A stretch of 64,000 bases of DNA from Dolomedes plantarius (taxonomy: Eukaryota; Arthropoda; Arachnida; Araneae; Dolomedidae), in contig OU015493.1 in NCBI GenBank assembly GCA_907164885.2, forward strand, positions 54,609,802 to 54,673,801. Direction: 5' to 3'. This document shows positions 21,840-33,972 of the stretch, piece by piece (the first letter of the stretch is position 1; the number at the start of each line of letters is the position of its first letter). Position numbers and translations under genes: made by a program. The notes beneath the pieces are model-generated. The model worked only from the letters and a program-made list of their open reading frames with translations. It searched no databases and was not told where the DNA came from.

Positions 21840-22186
21840 TTTTAAAAATATGAATTTAGAAACATAAAAACAAAAATTATACCTTACCTGTTGAAGACAT
21901 TTTGTTCTTTAGTCTCTAGTAAACTTGGAACAAGCATCAAATCTGAAATTTAACATGTGCTGCCATGTACAGTTATTATTTTATATTAGTCATTTTTTCC
22001 CTTTCAAAATACCAGAATTTTTTTTTTCAACTGTTAAAAGTGGGCAGATGTGGAAACACAAAATTTATTATGAACAATCAAAGTATAGACAATAAAATAA
22101 AAATGTTACTTCGGGCGTACAAAGCTTACAACATACCTTTAAAAAATACAGAAATTAATGTTGCGTTTTCGCATTGCAAGTCTTAA

Positions 22187-24303
22187 ATGGGTAACTCGTT
22201 GCTAATGTTAAGTATTTCTTCAAGCAAAATAACTCTTCAATATAAACTAATTCAAAACAATTCTTCAATATCCAGAATTACACGTCTGTGCTACATAACA
22301 GTATTGATTTTTTGCTAGAAATCTTTATTTTCGTTTATCATTTGTATGAGAGATTACAATTATTTATCGCCGATGTGTTTTAAATTATCATAATAAACAG
22401 TTTTTCAGTCGAATAAATGGCATAAGTTTCTATCCTTTAATGCTATATCATTTTTCACTTTTTGAAAGATAATGCAATATTTTTAAACTCTACTGTACTT
22501 ATATAGAAAAATAATTATATTTATTCAAATGACATGTATTGGTTTAATATAGTTATATATATAATCAAATAATATCAAGCTATAAATATATAAATGCTTT
22601 TGTTCCTCAAAGTCAGATATATCCCTAACTTTCGCTTATTATTTATTTCAAAAATGCGATGCCTCTTCTAAATTGATTTTGCTTGATGTGTTTACAGACA
22701 CGTAACCGTAAATTGCATTACTATAAATAAATCTTCCTTGTTGTAGAGCACTGGCTTTCTGCCAACCTGAACAGGAATAAATTTGCTTATGCGTATTTGC
22801 TTAGCAGCATACATTTTTTTCTCTTTTTTTTCCAAAAAAGAAACTTTAAGAATTTATGGGAAAATATGTTTTTCATTTATTATGAAAAGCAGCAGATTTT
22901 ATATTCTGAAAGTGTTTTTAGAAGCTCGAAAAAAATTTGCACTTAGACAATGATATGTATTGCCTCCTATTTACATGATATAAAGCTGAAAACAAAAAAT
23001 AATCGAAGTATTTTAAGTCGAACATGAAAGTAGTAATGCAAAATGCTCATTTTTTATTTCTGTGACGACACCTATGCTACAAATGCTGACATAGAGTTGT
23101 TTTTCTTCTCTTGAGACAAAATGTTCTTGAAAGGAAATTGAACACCATTCAATCTGTTTTGCTTGACAGTGTTTTAACCCATTCGTGTGCAAACTGGGCT
23201 TTGCGACCCACAGGGGGGGGGGGGTAAAAAAAACTTAAGGTTTCACGGACAGATTAAAGTAAATTTACATAATATTAAACTGTTTCATTAAAAAGTATTT
23301 ATATTTTCTATAAATGCATATTTTTAATACTTTTATTAATTTTTTTATATGTTAAGCTGGGTTTTCAAAATTAGTAGCTATAAAACCCCAACACAGTGAT
23401 AAATACTTAACCCGGAAGATGATATGTGAATATAACTTTCAAATATTTTACCAAATATTAAGCAAATATTATCTAGAGTCGAAGCTCACCCCTCTCATTA
23501 TTTCTTTTTCTATTTCAGTTAGTTTTCACTGTTTTAATATTAAGCTTAGAATTTTGAAATTATGCTAATTTTTTATTTTAATATTTGTCTAATTTTTACC
23601 CAAAGAAAGTACAAATATATATATTGGTACTGAAATGTGAAGTTTTAGTCACATGTGATTTGCAAAAAACTAGTGCAGAATAAAAGCAGTCTTTTTATAT
23701 TGTTGATATACAAATTAAATATAAAACCCAAAATCTACAGTTCATTGATTTTTAAACAGTTTATCAAAATTTCCTTATTTCTTTTTCTATTTATTTGCCA
23801 ACCATTTCTTAAATTTTTAAAACAAGTTGCTTCTACTGAAATTTTTTTATTGGGCTCGATTGTTTTTTATTTAAAGAAACATTGTAGCTGTCGAAAAAAG
23901 TTTACGCACCATTGTTTTAACCATTACACTATAATATAATTTCTATATAACATATCAAGCCATATTAATTAACGAGTTTGTCTCATATAAACACACGTTT
24001 ACTTAAAGAAATATGAAAGGGTTGTTGGATATTGTTGAAAGTATCAAAATTATGATGAATTAAAATAAATCTAATACAATGTGCTTTGATTTTAGCCACG
24101 TGTTGCTCAATGTGTAAATGAACTTGGTTGAGAAAGTAGCAGAAAAACATCCGATGATATGTGATAATTCAGTTGCAACACTGAACAGGAGAATCCTGTT
24201 GTAAAAAAGTACAAACAGCTAAACGGACTCCTTTCTGTTGTTTACATGAGTTTTGTTGGTTTGTTAATGTATTATACAACAAAACTTTCTATATAACATG
24301 TGT
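22187..24303. other. AT-rich spacer, no gene recognised
   Basis: Includes a 12-base poly(G) run near 23213-23224 after 'gggctttgcgacccaca'. The open frame 23655-23939 is AT-driven and has no motif. No TIR pair found. Confidence 0.55.
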
Positions 24304-25417
24304 CTTAAGGCGGTTGAGACGTAATATGTTATTTGGTTATTTACACACATCTTGTAAATTATTTTCTCGTCATGTGTGTACATTTACATGAAGATCATTA
24401 TTTATAGAAAATAGGCGCCTTAAGGGGGTTGACACAGAAAATGTTATTTGATTATTTATATACATCTTGTAAATTATTTTCTCGAGATGTGTGCATATTT
24501 ACATGAAGATCATTATTTATAGAAAAAAAATTCAGGTAGCCTCTTCTAACGAAACTACCGCGGGTTTTTAACGTAGAATTACTTATCATTGGTTACCTCT
24601 ATTTTTTTTTTACAATAAAATTCCTACATACGAAGAGAAGGATGAATGATAGCCCTATGCAGAGTCGATGGTAAGAGAAAAAATTTACATATGTCAGAAA
24701 ATCGGGGGTAATGTGTCGCGTAAGAGAGGCAGAAACATTCTGCTACGCTTGATTTATAAGTCGTGACGACGATTTTAATGTCTGAAATTTTGCTTTACCA
24801 CGGACCGTTATGGAGGAACGTAATACTATGTTAAAAAGGTGCCTTAAGGGGGTTGATACAGAAAATGTTATTTGATTATTTACACACATCTTGTAATTTA
24901 TTTTCTCGTCATGTGTGTATATTTACATGAAGATCATTATTTATAGAAAAAAAGTGCCTTTAGGGGGTTGAAACAGAAAATGTTATTTGATTATTTACAC
25001 ACATGTTGTAAATTATTTTCTCGTCATGTGTGTATATTTACATGAAGATCATTATTTATAGAAAAAAAAGTATCTTACGGCGGTTGAGACAAAATTTTGC
25101 TTGGTTATTTACACACATCTTGCAAATTATTTTCTCGTCATGTGTGTATATTTACATGAAGATCATTATTTTCAGAAAAAGACTGCCTTAAGGGGGCTGA
25201 GTCAGAAAATTTTATTTGGTTATTTATTTTCATCTTGTAAGTTATTTTCTCGTCATGTGTGTAATATTTACACGAAGATCGTTATTTATAGAAAAAAAGT
25301 GTTTTAAGGGGGTTGAGACAGAAAATGTTATTTTATTATTTACGCACATCTTGTAAATAATTTTCTCGTCATGTTTGTGTATTTATATGAAGATCATTAT
25401 TTATAGGGAAAAAGACT
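24304..25417. repeat. 115-bp tandem repeat, seven units in two blocks
   Basis: Units start near 24304, 24419, 24843, 24958, 25074, 25187 and 25303, each opening with CTTAAGGGGGTTGA or a close variant. Each contains 'tcatgtgtgta' and 'tacatgaagatcattattta'. Spacing is 113-116 bp. Two units are separated from the other five by about 300 bp of different sequence (24535-24838). The open frame 25101-25307 is made of the repeat and is not a gene. The opening TTAAGGGGGTTG motif resembles the end of the TTAA element at 41393. Confidence 0.85.
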
Positions 25418-25817
25418 TAAAACAGTTTTAAGTTTTTAAAAAGTTATAAATTCAATTGTGAAAGTAAGTTTATTTTTAAAATTTTTTACATCTCTTTAAT
25501 CTGTTTGCATAAATTCAACCCATTAATGTGTTTGCATATGCTTTTCACTTATCTCCAATGGAAAGTTTTTTAAATAGTTCAGGGTAGATAAAAAAATTAT
25601 TTACAAATTGTTAATTTACTTTAAAGGGCAATTTTTTCCAGAAATTTAGATAGCAATTTAATGGAATCCCAACACTGTTCTAAATTTCATTTCGATAATA
25701 TGTAAGAAATTTCCCATATATCCTTTAAAACATGACAGATCATGAGAAACTCCACTTTAAACAGGATAAATTCACTTATGGTACAGATATATAACACATT
25801 TCGCTTAGGCAGTAGAG
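25418..25817. other. AT-rich spacer
   Basis: Nothing recognised. Confidence 0.5.
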
Positions 25818-26128
25818 CAGGGGTGGCCAACGTTTGAGAAGAGTGCCACTATCTGAAAAAAAAATATTATGCGTGCCACTTCCAACTTTTCCAGCATACA
25901 AAAAATATAATAAAGTGCGCTGTTATAGGGTAACTGTTATAGGCTAAAAGGTGCATATATTCCTGCGCTGTTATTTTCAGTAGCGTATGAGTAGGGTTTT
26001 TACAGATTTTGACAAATTATTATTTTTTCAAATTTCTTAATATTTCTATAATAATTTCTGTCTCCACGTGCCACTGTAAAAACGCCGTGCCACACTGTGG
26101 CACGCGTGCCGTGGGTTGGCCACCCCTG
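25818..26128. mobile_element. hAT-type MITE with perfect 8-bp TSD
   Basis: The TIRs CAGGGGTGGCCAAC and (inverted) CAGGGGTGGCCAAC bound a 311-bp element. The flanks are the exact 8-bp duplication CAGTAGAG at 25810-25817 and 26129-26136. CAGGGGTGGCCAAC-like ends and 8-bp duplications are typical of hAT transposons. There is no coding content; a second inner inverted pair around 'gtgccac' is present. Confidence 0.93.
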
Positions 26129-26514
26129 CAGTAGAGTATTAGAATATTGTTTCTGTCTATTTAATTCCATAGTAAAATATGTATGGTTTGTAATTTAATT
26201 TAAAAAATTATATTTTATATATTTGATCAAGAAGACCATATTTTTTTTAACGAGCGTCTTTTCTGAATTTTATATCCCTGAATCTATCTTATAAAAATAA
26301 AAAAAATTTAAAAGTTATATCAGATTTTAATTTTTAGAAACAACAACTAGTAGAGTAAGGAAAATCAAATATTGTCTTTGTAAATTTTGACTACTTTTTA
26401 ATCGCAAATTAAGGAATATCTTAAAATTTGGTAATTTTAAACATAATTTTTCATAAGGTTAGGAAAATTATAGTAAAAATCCATTCTTCTTAATCATTAC
26501 TTATTCCTGTAATC
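26129..26514. other. AT-rich spacer
   Basis: After the hAT duplication, nothing recognised up to the start of the duplicated block. Confidence 0.5.
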
Positions 26515-27080
26515 TGAATTATTTAACACTGTGTTACATTTTACTAAAAAAAATACTATACTCATTAACGTTTATAAAATTTTGGTATCTAAATAATTAC
26601 CTTAATCATAAATCACAAATTAGAATGTCTAAGACAGTATTAGTGTAAGAGCATGTGTAATTTTAAGCTAATTTCTTTACCGGTTTACTCCATTATCACT
26701 CCTTTTCACTGCCAAGTCTAAAGCTGTTAAAAGTGCCTTTGAATGAATTTTTAGAAATCTTCTCGTCATCTCAGTATTATAATATTTTAGCACAAAATTA
26801 TTAAGTCGAAACACCAATTGCAGTGAAAAAATATATAATTCAAAAAGGGACGTTAGCTGAAGCACTTTTATCAGATGCAATCTCAAATAACATGGTTCAA
26901 CATTTCAGCCATTAGTAGACAATTATGATGCAATTATTCTAGATATTTTCTGCATTTTTGAAATTGCAGAGAAAATTTAAACATTTTTTGATTTTGGTAA
27001 TCTGAAGAACCGGTATACCTTTTTAAACTTTAGTATGAAGGGAATGATTTGTCTGAAGGATTTATAATAGTATTAATATA

Positions 27081-27870
27081 CAGGATTCCCATCTATATCC
27101 ATTACAACCCCCTTAACTTCTAAACGGTGACAGCTTATGCCATAAAGTTGGTGTCTATGTATAGTAGAAAGGCTATGCGCTACTCCATGAGATAACTTAC
27201 AACGCCATCTATCGGCGAATTTTTGAATTAGCTTTTTTATCTCAAAAACGGTACAAGATACGGGAAAAAAGTCAATTACAAAGCTGCTTAGCATCATCGA
27301 TTTAGTAAGAAAAGGCACCATGCACACATTAATACTTAAAACAGAATGTAGAAAATGTAAATTTTTTGGTCACGATTTCGAAAACTGTCATGTCATAATG
27401 AGTGGAAAAAAGAAATTGAGATACTTCCTTATCTTCAGGATCATTTGTTTATGTTACTGAAAATGCTCTCTATTAGCCATTATACACATTTGCACTCTGA
27501 ACAGGATTTCTGGCTGCACATTATTCAACATGACAAGTGTTCGAGCTTGGCTTGCGTTTCACGACTCTATAGTGTTGAAAATCACGACCAAACAAATGTT
27601 CATTTTTTACATTCTGCTTTGAGTATTTATGTGCGCAAGGTGTCTTTTCTTACGAAATCGATGATGCTGAACAACTTTGTATTTGACTTTTTTCTCGTAT
27701 CTAGTACCGTTGAGATAAAAACGTTAATTCCAAAATTTGTCGATAGATGACGTAAGTTGTCTCATCGAGTAGCGCATAGCCTTTTTACTATACCTAGACA
27801 CCAACTTTATAGCCTAAGCTGTCACTGTTTAGAAGTTAAGGGGGGTGTAATGGATATAGGTGGGAACCCA
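27081..27870. mobile_element. Foldback TA-flanked MITE, copy in block A
   Basis: Left arm from CAGGATTCCCATCTATATCC and right arm ending GGATATAGGTGGGAACCC are inverted over about 300 bp each, sharing 'cgatagatg'-type and 'tcatcgattt' stretches, and are flanked by TA. The paralogous copy in block B retains a better right end (CCCTG|TA), which gives a consensus end CAGGGTTCCCACC. There is no coding content. Open frames on the arms (27073-27327, 27445-27750) mirror each other and are not genes. Confidence 0.7.
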
Positions 27871-28397
27871 TATATATACATATACATCCCTCATTAAGTC
27901 TATATAATAAATAAGTCCTGTTTACAAATTCCCTCTGACTAACAGAACGCAAAACACGCAAGTGACCCAGACTGGACTACATTTCACCATAAATTAACCC
28001 CGGGAAACACCACGACGTTGGAAACGTGACTTATATTAACCAATTACATAATTCTAATCCTGGTGGTAAAATAGAGAAATGTCCATAACATATAAGCGGA
28101 GGCCTTTTTCGCTTTCTTGAAACTATTGGCCGCATTAAAAGGCCACTTTCCTTCCTAACTTTGTGTTGTCCTGCAATCGCACATCTTTCGCTTTCCTCTC
28201 TTCTGGAAAAGTCCGATGGCCGCTTCTGCAAATCAGTCTTCATGATGAATAAATAAATTTCATTGGATAATGTCTATGCTCTCCAAGTTATTTCTGGCTC
28301 AATGACAGTTCTCCTCCTTTAATCCTTCAATCCTGTTATGTGTGTGACCTACGCCTTTATTCTAAATTCATTCTTCAATTCTGTATGCGTATTATCA

Positions 28398-28404
<7 letters not shown>

Positions 28405-28438
<34 letters not shown>
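28405..28438. repeat. (TA)n microsatellite, empty site of the mariner in block B
   Basis: At the corresponding place in copy B the palindromic mariner derivative is inserted; here only the (TA)n run is present. Confidence 0.9.
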
Positions 28439-28441
<3 letters not shown>

Positions 28442-29126
28442 AGTATAAAGGGTGAAAAGTCCTTTTTTCAGAGTAATCTGTGCTTTTGGAATAATTTTTT
28501 TAAAATTTTGTGCTAAATCCAGAATACAGGAAGTAGTTTAGGGAAAATATAACAAATATTTGCTGGTCAATATCATATAAAGGTACAATGCTAGGCATTT
28601 TAGATATTTACTTTTCGACAACTCAAATCATGAAAATTTGCTTTCTTAGGTGTATAGACTTAAAGTACAGATGTACAGCACGATGGATATAAGTACTGCA
28701 GTTTTAAAACACTGTATCTAGAAAAATAATCGTCATAGAACCATACGATTTGCGTGATTACATTTTAAAAGTTTTCACTATATGTTTTAGTAAAATAGAA
28801 ATTGCTTTTTAAAGAATTAAGTGTTTTGAAACACCTTAAACTAATTAAAGAATGGAAGATAATTACCTCAGTTCCACAATTTTCCTTTCCAAACTGCTAT
28901 TGTAATTATCTTCCTTAATATGACATTTCGGAGACATAGATCAGTTGAATAGTGGGGAGTCGTACAATACTTTCTCCTCCTTATTTGTACTGCCATTCAG
29001 TTCTCGACAAAATATTTTATTTTTGCCTTATTATTTTTTTAGATTTTTTATTTCAATAACCATCCTTTTAAAGTCATCTTCTACGCCTTTGAGTCTGTGC
29101 TCAAATTTTTCAATTCAGCATTGTTC

Positions 29127-29296
<170 letters not shown>

Positions 29297-31035
29297 TTAA
29301 AGTACTAACAGAAGTTTGAATACCGGAATTTAAAATAAAGAACTATTTAGAATTAGGAGAAAAAATGTTTCCCTCTTTTATGACACATGATAAAGAGTGC
29401 AAACATTTTTTGTTATAGAAAAAAAAATACCATCAAGTAGATATTAGATAGTAAAAATGCTTATCTAAGGCATGTAAAAAACACCCTCAACATAAGTCGT
29501 CCTGAGTAGAAAACTTAATAATTTAATAATGGTAAAAAATTTGGCTTGGCTGTTTTACATTCGGGTAGCAAAACATGACCCCAGTGCCCCGATGTCAACC
29601 AACCGGACTATCTTTTAAAAAATAGTAGTAATTCTTAAGTGAGTACATGTTTCATGTGTAACGTAAGAAAAATGAATAAATACTCCAGCGTAGTAAACCC
29701 TTCACGAAATGTCAAAGGTGTGTATTGCCTATTGTCGTAGTCAAGTAGGTCACCCGTTTCTGCGTTTTTTGCCGTACAAATTCAATACAATACGCATTTA
29801 TTGTGAAGATCTGAACGCATTCAAATTATTCCCCTCATCAGATGAAAGAACAGTATGATATTCTTTTACCCTTTTTATTTGCTTAAAGATCCCATATATG
29901 AATAAATCATAGCCTAGTGCATCTTCTGACGGAGGATAGAAAATATATCGTTCTCTCTCTCAAATATACGATACCTTCTAGACCAAATGTGCTTAATACG
30001 CAAGTGTATCTCGGCGGACCAAGGAACGTGATCAGACTTATACATAGCCTTGTGTGTCATGGTTTTGTCTTTAGTTTAATCTTATCTTTTTTACATGAGA
30101 TGCATGCAATGGATAATATTTTCCCGTATGGAGAGACTGAGGAAGTACGGCTCTTAACTGATTTCTGTGGTAGTAAAAATACTTATGTAAGGCATGACAG
30201 AGTATTAATATGTTCATCGAAGAGTATGTTTGAGTAACTTGTACGCGTGAATTTATTTAATACACTCTTTATTTTTTGGTTGTTGAACTACAAGTTTTTG
30301 TTTTTATCTTTTTCTAATTTTCAAATTTTTAAATTTTTACAGAAAACATATGTGCAAGTAAAATACTAAGTATTAGGATATATATTCAAATGGTGATTTG
30401 TTATAAAGGATAATCTATTTATATAAAACAGTTCCGTAAAGGACACCCTGACTGACAGATAAAGCACAGACCAAACCGCTGGACCTAAAGGGCTGAAATT
30501 TTGCATGGCGATTATTCTTATAGTGTAGTGGTGAACTAAGAAAGATTTTTGAAAAATTATTCTTAGATTTTTTAAATTAAATTTTAAGCTGTTTTTGTAA
30601 CATTCTTTAAAGTTTGCATTTAAAATAATCTGAGGATTATAAAATTTAAATCACGAGAAAGAATATAAGAAGTCCTTTAAAATGAAATCTTTTTCGAATC
30701 TTTACCTCCATTTTCTGAGTTTTCGAGAATTTTTAAAGATTAATTTTTAGAATTTAATTTATTAAATGCTGATTATGTGGTTTCTTTTTTTGTGATACTT
30801 TAGATTAATTTTGCGTCTCGAGCATAACAACGAAATAAATTGACAATTTTTTTTTCTAATACCCCAGACGATTGGACATTATCCAAAAATATATTAAAAT
30901 ACAGTAAAATAAATGTTCCTTAAAATGTACTATATTCTTTAGTATGTTCTATTAGATTTAATTTCAATATTTTCTTTTACATTATTTTGTCTATAAATAT
31001 ATCCGTTACGATTTTTTTATAAATATATATTTATA

Positions 31036-31609
31036 CAGTCGAACCTCCATATATCGAAGTAGCAAATTGCCGGAAAAAAATTCGATATATAGAAATTTCG
31101 ATATATAGAATTGATCTTCGTTTTATCATAATTCTTCTAAAACATTAAAATTAAAGCTAATTTTCGTATGCGAAACTCCATTTCTAATTTATATACGAAT
31201 CACATTAAATGGAAGTTTATAACTAAAAATAAATTAATATAAAAGATTCTTTGAGTACTGCATACCTTTAAAAAACACAATAATCCAGACAGTGGTTACA
31301 ATGATCACTGTTTTGCGGAAAGTTCATCAAAGAAATGTTCGCATTTATTCAGTCCACTAAAAACTTCATCAGGGACATTTTCCGCGAATTAAAGTCCACG
31401 ACGTATTGTTTCAAACATCAAAAATTGGGAGATTTTATTCTAAAGAGGAATAAAATCTCCCAATATGTCTTGAAAAAAAATTTCGATGTATAGAGATTTT
31501 TTCAATATATAGAAACACTTTTTCAATGTAATGAACATGGAAATTTGCTAAGAGTTCGATATATAGAAAATTTCGATATAAGGAAGTTCGATATATGGAG
31601 GTTCGACTG
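31036..31609. mobile_element. Tigger/pogo-like MITE, 574 bp
   Basis: The 5' end CAGTCGAACCTCCATATATC and the inverted 3' end GATATATGGAGGTTCGACTG form perfect TIRs over at least 23 bp, flanked by TA on both sides (31034-31035, 31610-31611). CAGTCGAACCTC...CGA-type ends and a TA target are typical of pogo/Tigger elements of the Tc1/mariner superfamily. Inside, the TIR-derived word 'cgatatatag' recurs several times. No transposase. Confidence 0.85.
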
Positions 31610-31654
<45 letters not shown>

Positions 31655-31979
31655 GCCGTTGTCTCTGTATAACACTTCCGGGCTGTACTCATCTTTCAAT
31701 TGAAGCCCTCAGTAAACAAACAGCCGGTCAGGCTTAATTTCAATTTCAGATGTGGATCAGAATTTTTTCTTACCTAAAAACTAATATCTTCTCCATAAAA
31801 TCACGTTTGTTCAGCCTAATTTTCTATAAAACATTCAGAACTAAAATAAATTGGATGCTTTTAGCTGTATATTTAACAGTTTTTAAAAATGTGTTTACTT
31901 TTGCGATGAATTCTGAAAGTAAACAAACTTGAATGTGAATGAGTCAAGTAGCTCAAGTATTCATAGATGTAAAAAGCTG

Positions 31980-32354
31980 GATGGCAGTCTACTACTCCAA
32001 TCGCATGAAAAACTAAATAAATAAAAATTAATGAAAGGGTTTGCTTTTACAAGGTGTGGATTAAATGCAATATTGTTAGATAATTCGGGATATTTTTTAA
32101 CTTGCATATACTCTTTCCATTATGACTTCATTATTAGTATTATGACGTCAAAATGACGAGTTGGATAGCAGTCTACTTCTCCAATCACATGAAAAACTAA
32201 ATAAATAAAAAATAATGAAAGGGTTTGCTTTTACAAGGTGGGGATTAAATGCAATATTGTTAGATAATTCGGGATATTTTTTAACTTTCATATACTTTTT
32301 CCATTATGACGTCATTATTAGTAGTATGACGTCAAAATGACGGGTTACCTTCTA

Positions 32355-32396
<42 letters not shown>

Positions 32397-32540
32397 GGGT
32401 TACCTTCTAGTATATATATATATACTAGAAAGTAACCCGTCATTTTGACGTCATAATACTAATAATGACGTCATAATGTAAAAAGTATATGAAAGTTAAA
32501 AAATATCCCGAATTAGCTAACAATATTGCATTTAATTGCC
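31980..32540. mobile_element. Cluster of Helitron family-2 3' ends
   Basis: Two direct copies (about 31980-32162 and 32163-32355) share 'cagtctact(a/t)ctccaat' to 'gacgtcaaaatgacg'. The second ends with hairpin CGTCAAAATGACG, then GGTTACCTTCTAG before T, i.e. a Helitron-like hairpin plus CTAG end. A 16-base 3' end lies at 32395-32410, and an inverted copy begins with CTAG at 32425 and runs to about 32540. (TA)n fills the junctions. The family assignment is inferred from the end structure. Confidence 0.55.
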
Positions 32541-32542
32541 AA

Positions 32543-32600
<58 letters not shown>

Positions 32601-32607
32601 TTGGCAA
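32536..32607. repeat. Perfect (TA)n-centred palindrome
   Basis: TTGCCAAAAAATTATATA on the left and its reverse complement on the right bracket a long TA run, forming an approximately 72-bp potential cruciform at the junction between the inverted Helitron end and the right part of Helitron family 1. Confidence 0.85.
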
Positions 32608-32737
32608 TAATTGCATACATTGACCGTTGTATTTATTATAAATATATATACATATATTTTTTTTGCATTAACTACATACATTGACCGTTGTATTTAATTT
32701 GAATGTACTCCGTATCGAAGCACTGGTATTCAGCTAG

Positions 32738-33972
32738 TAGAACTATAAAACGTGAAATGAGAAAGATTTATGCATGAAATGTGCAATGTATGGAATAGGA
32801 ATAAACATGAGGTAGCTTACATGTTTTGAGACCTTAGAGTAATTTACATGTGTTTAATATATTTGTAATACCATCAAAATAAGTCTAGAATGAGATGATT
32901 AAGGAATATTTCACAGCTATTATCTTATGGCCTGGCCTACTTTGTAAATTGTTCAGGGAAAAAGTGAGCATAAAAACTTATTAGAAACCTATCAAGTAGA
33001 ACTAAAACTGTAGGATTTTTATTTTTTATTACCTACCGTATTTCATGTCATAAGAATTTTTCTGAATTTATTAAAAGAAGAAACATCAGAAACAGATATT
33101 TTTTATTTCAGTTTAATTTGACGGATAATTGAAGTTTTCTTCCGAGAATATGAAATTCTAGAGTAAAGTTTTATGATTTTGCAGCAAGGAAACTTAAATT
33201 GAATCAATTGCAACTATGGAAAATGTATTAGGAAGCGAAGTTTTTAAGGTCATGAAAATATCGTAGTTAAAAGATCTTAAACTATTGACTAAAGGATTGG
33301 TGAAACAAAACCGGTTGTGAGACCGTATCGCCCCGTTCTCCTCGGGATTATAAAAATCTCAGAAATTTGAGTAACTATGCAGGTCTCGAACTCCCGACGC
33401 GGGAGGAGCACTTGCAATCGTCCCGATATGTCTTCGATCGGTAGTAGGAAAATCCGTAATTTCGATAATCTGACGTCACAGCTTTCACGGTTAATACGGA
33501 AACAGCGCCAAATCTATTTTTTCGGGTTTCTGGGAACAGATGCTTTGGAGTTATAGACCTTTAGGATGGATTAATGGCGTTTCAAGTGCTACTTATTATT
33601 GTCCACCTCCGATGAGAAGAGTCCTGGGACCAGTTAAGGATACCGCCTCAGGGGGGGGGGGGCGGCGTCGATTCTAAAAATAAGGGGTCGGGGATAAACC
33701 TGAGCATTACTTACGAGAAGTATTAATCGCTTCTTAGGAATTAAAAATTCTGAAAGTTGTAATTATTTAAGAATTTTATTAGGCTTTAAAAAAACCATAG
33801 CGTGTTTTGATTTTTACTTTCCTGTAATCAACGTATTTTTTTACTTTTAACTCTGCATCATACTACTTACTATTCCCCGAAGTAACGTGAGGGAGTTTCA
33901 GAAATCCTCGATAAAATTTAGAGTCCTGCTTACTTTTAGAAATAATCCATCATAAAAAAGTTTATTATTACA
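32738..33972. other. Spacer with a GC-richer, B-box-bearing patch
   Basis: 33305-33660 is GC-richer than its surroundings. On the minus strand it contains GGGAGTTCGAGACC, an excellent Pol III B box, but I could not find a matching A box, so a truncated SINE is possible only. A 10-12-base poly(G) run lies at about 33651-33662. The rest is AT-rich without a recognised feature. Confidence 0.4.

Larger units (their letters stand above)
20766..22182 (-). mobile_element. Internally deleted piggyBac-like element
   Basis: The stretch carries N- and C-terminal pieces of a piggyBac transposase on the minus strand but lacks the catalytic middle. TTAA occurs at 20762-20765 and 22183-22186 next to sequences that both begin GAC, so these may be the ends, although the inverted match is short and the limits are tentative. 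An inverted pair with core TTGGACTGATGTTGC...CGCAACAT lies inside at 20886-20915 and 21811-21839. Confidence 0.6.
30414..32737 (+). mobile_element. Non-autonomous Helitron (family 1), interrupted
   Basis: The left part 30414-31033 starts TCTAT...AAAACAGTTCCGT after an A, and the right part about 32597-32737 ends CGAAGCACTGGTATTCAGCTAG before a T. Both halves align with intact copies at 42758-43531, 46739-47465 and 55209-55898. Helitrons start TC, end CTRR, insert between A and T and have a hairpin just before the CTAG end; all four signs are met by the family. The roughly 1.5-kb interruption contains a Tigger-like MITE, (TA)n tracts, 330 bp of unknown sequence and ends of a second Helitron family. 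Confidence 0.75.

Noticed and set aside
27073..27750. Facing frames on opposite strands as a gene pair
   Set aside because: They are the two inverted arms of a foldback MITE and encode mirror-related sequence.
29917..30237. 106-codon frame in block A as a host gene
   Set aside because: No recognised domain; the copy in block B runs on into the Tc1 transposase end instead of sharing a stop, and no splice or start context supports it.
33305..33660. SINE on the minus strand
   Set aside because: A good B box exists but no A box at the right distance; kept only as a note in the spacer entry.
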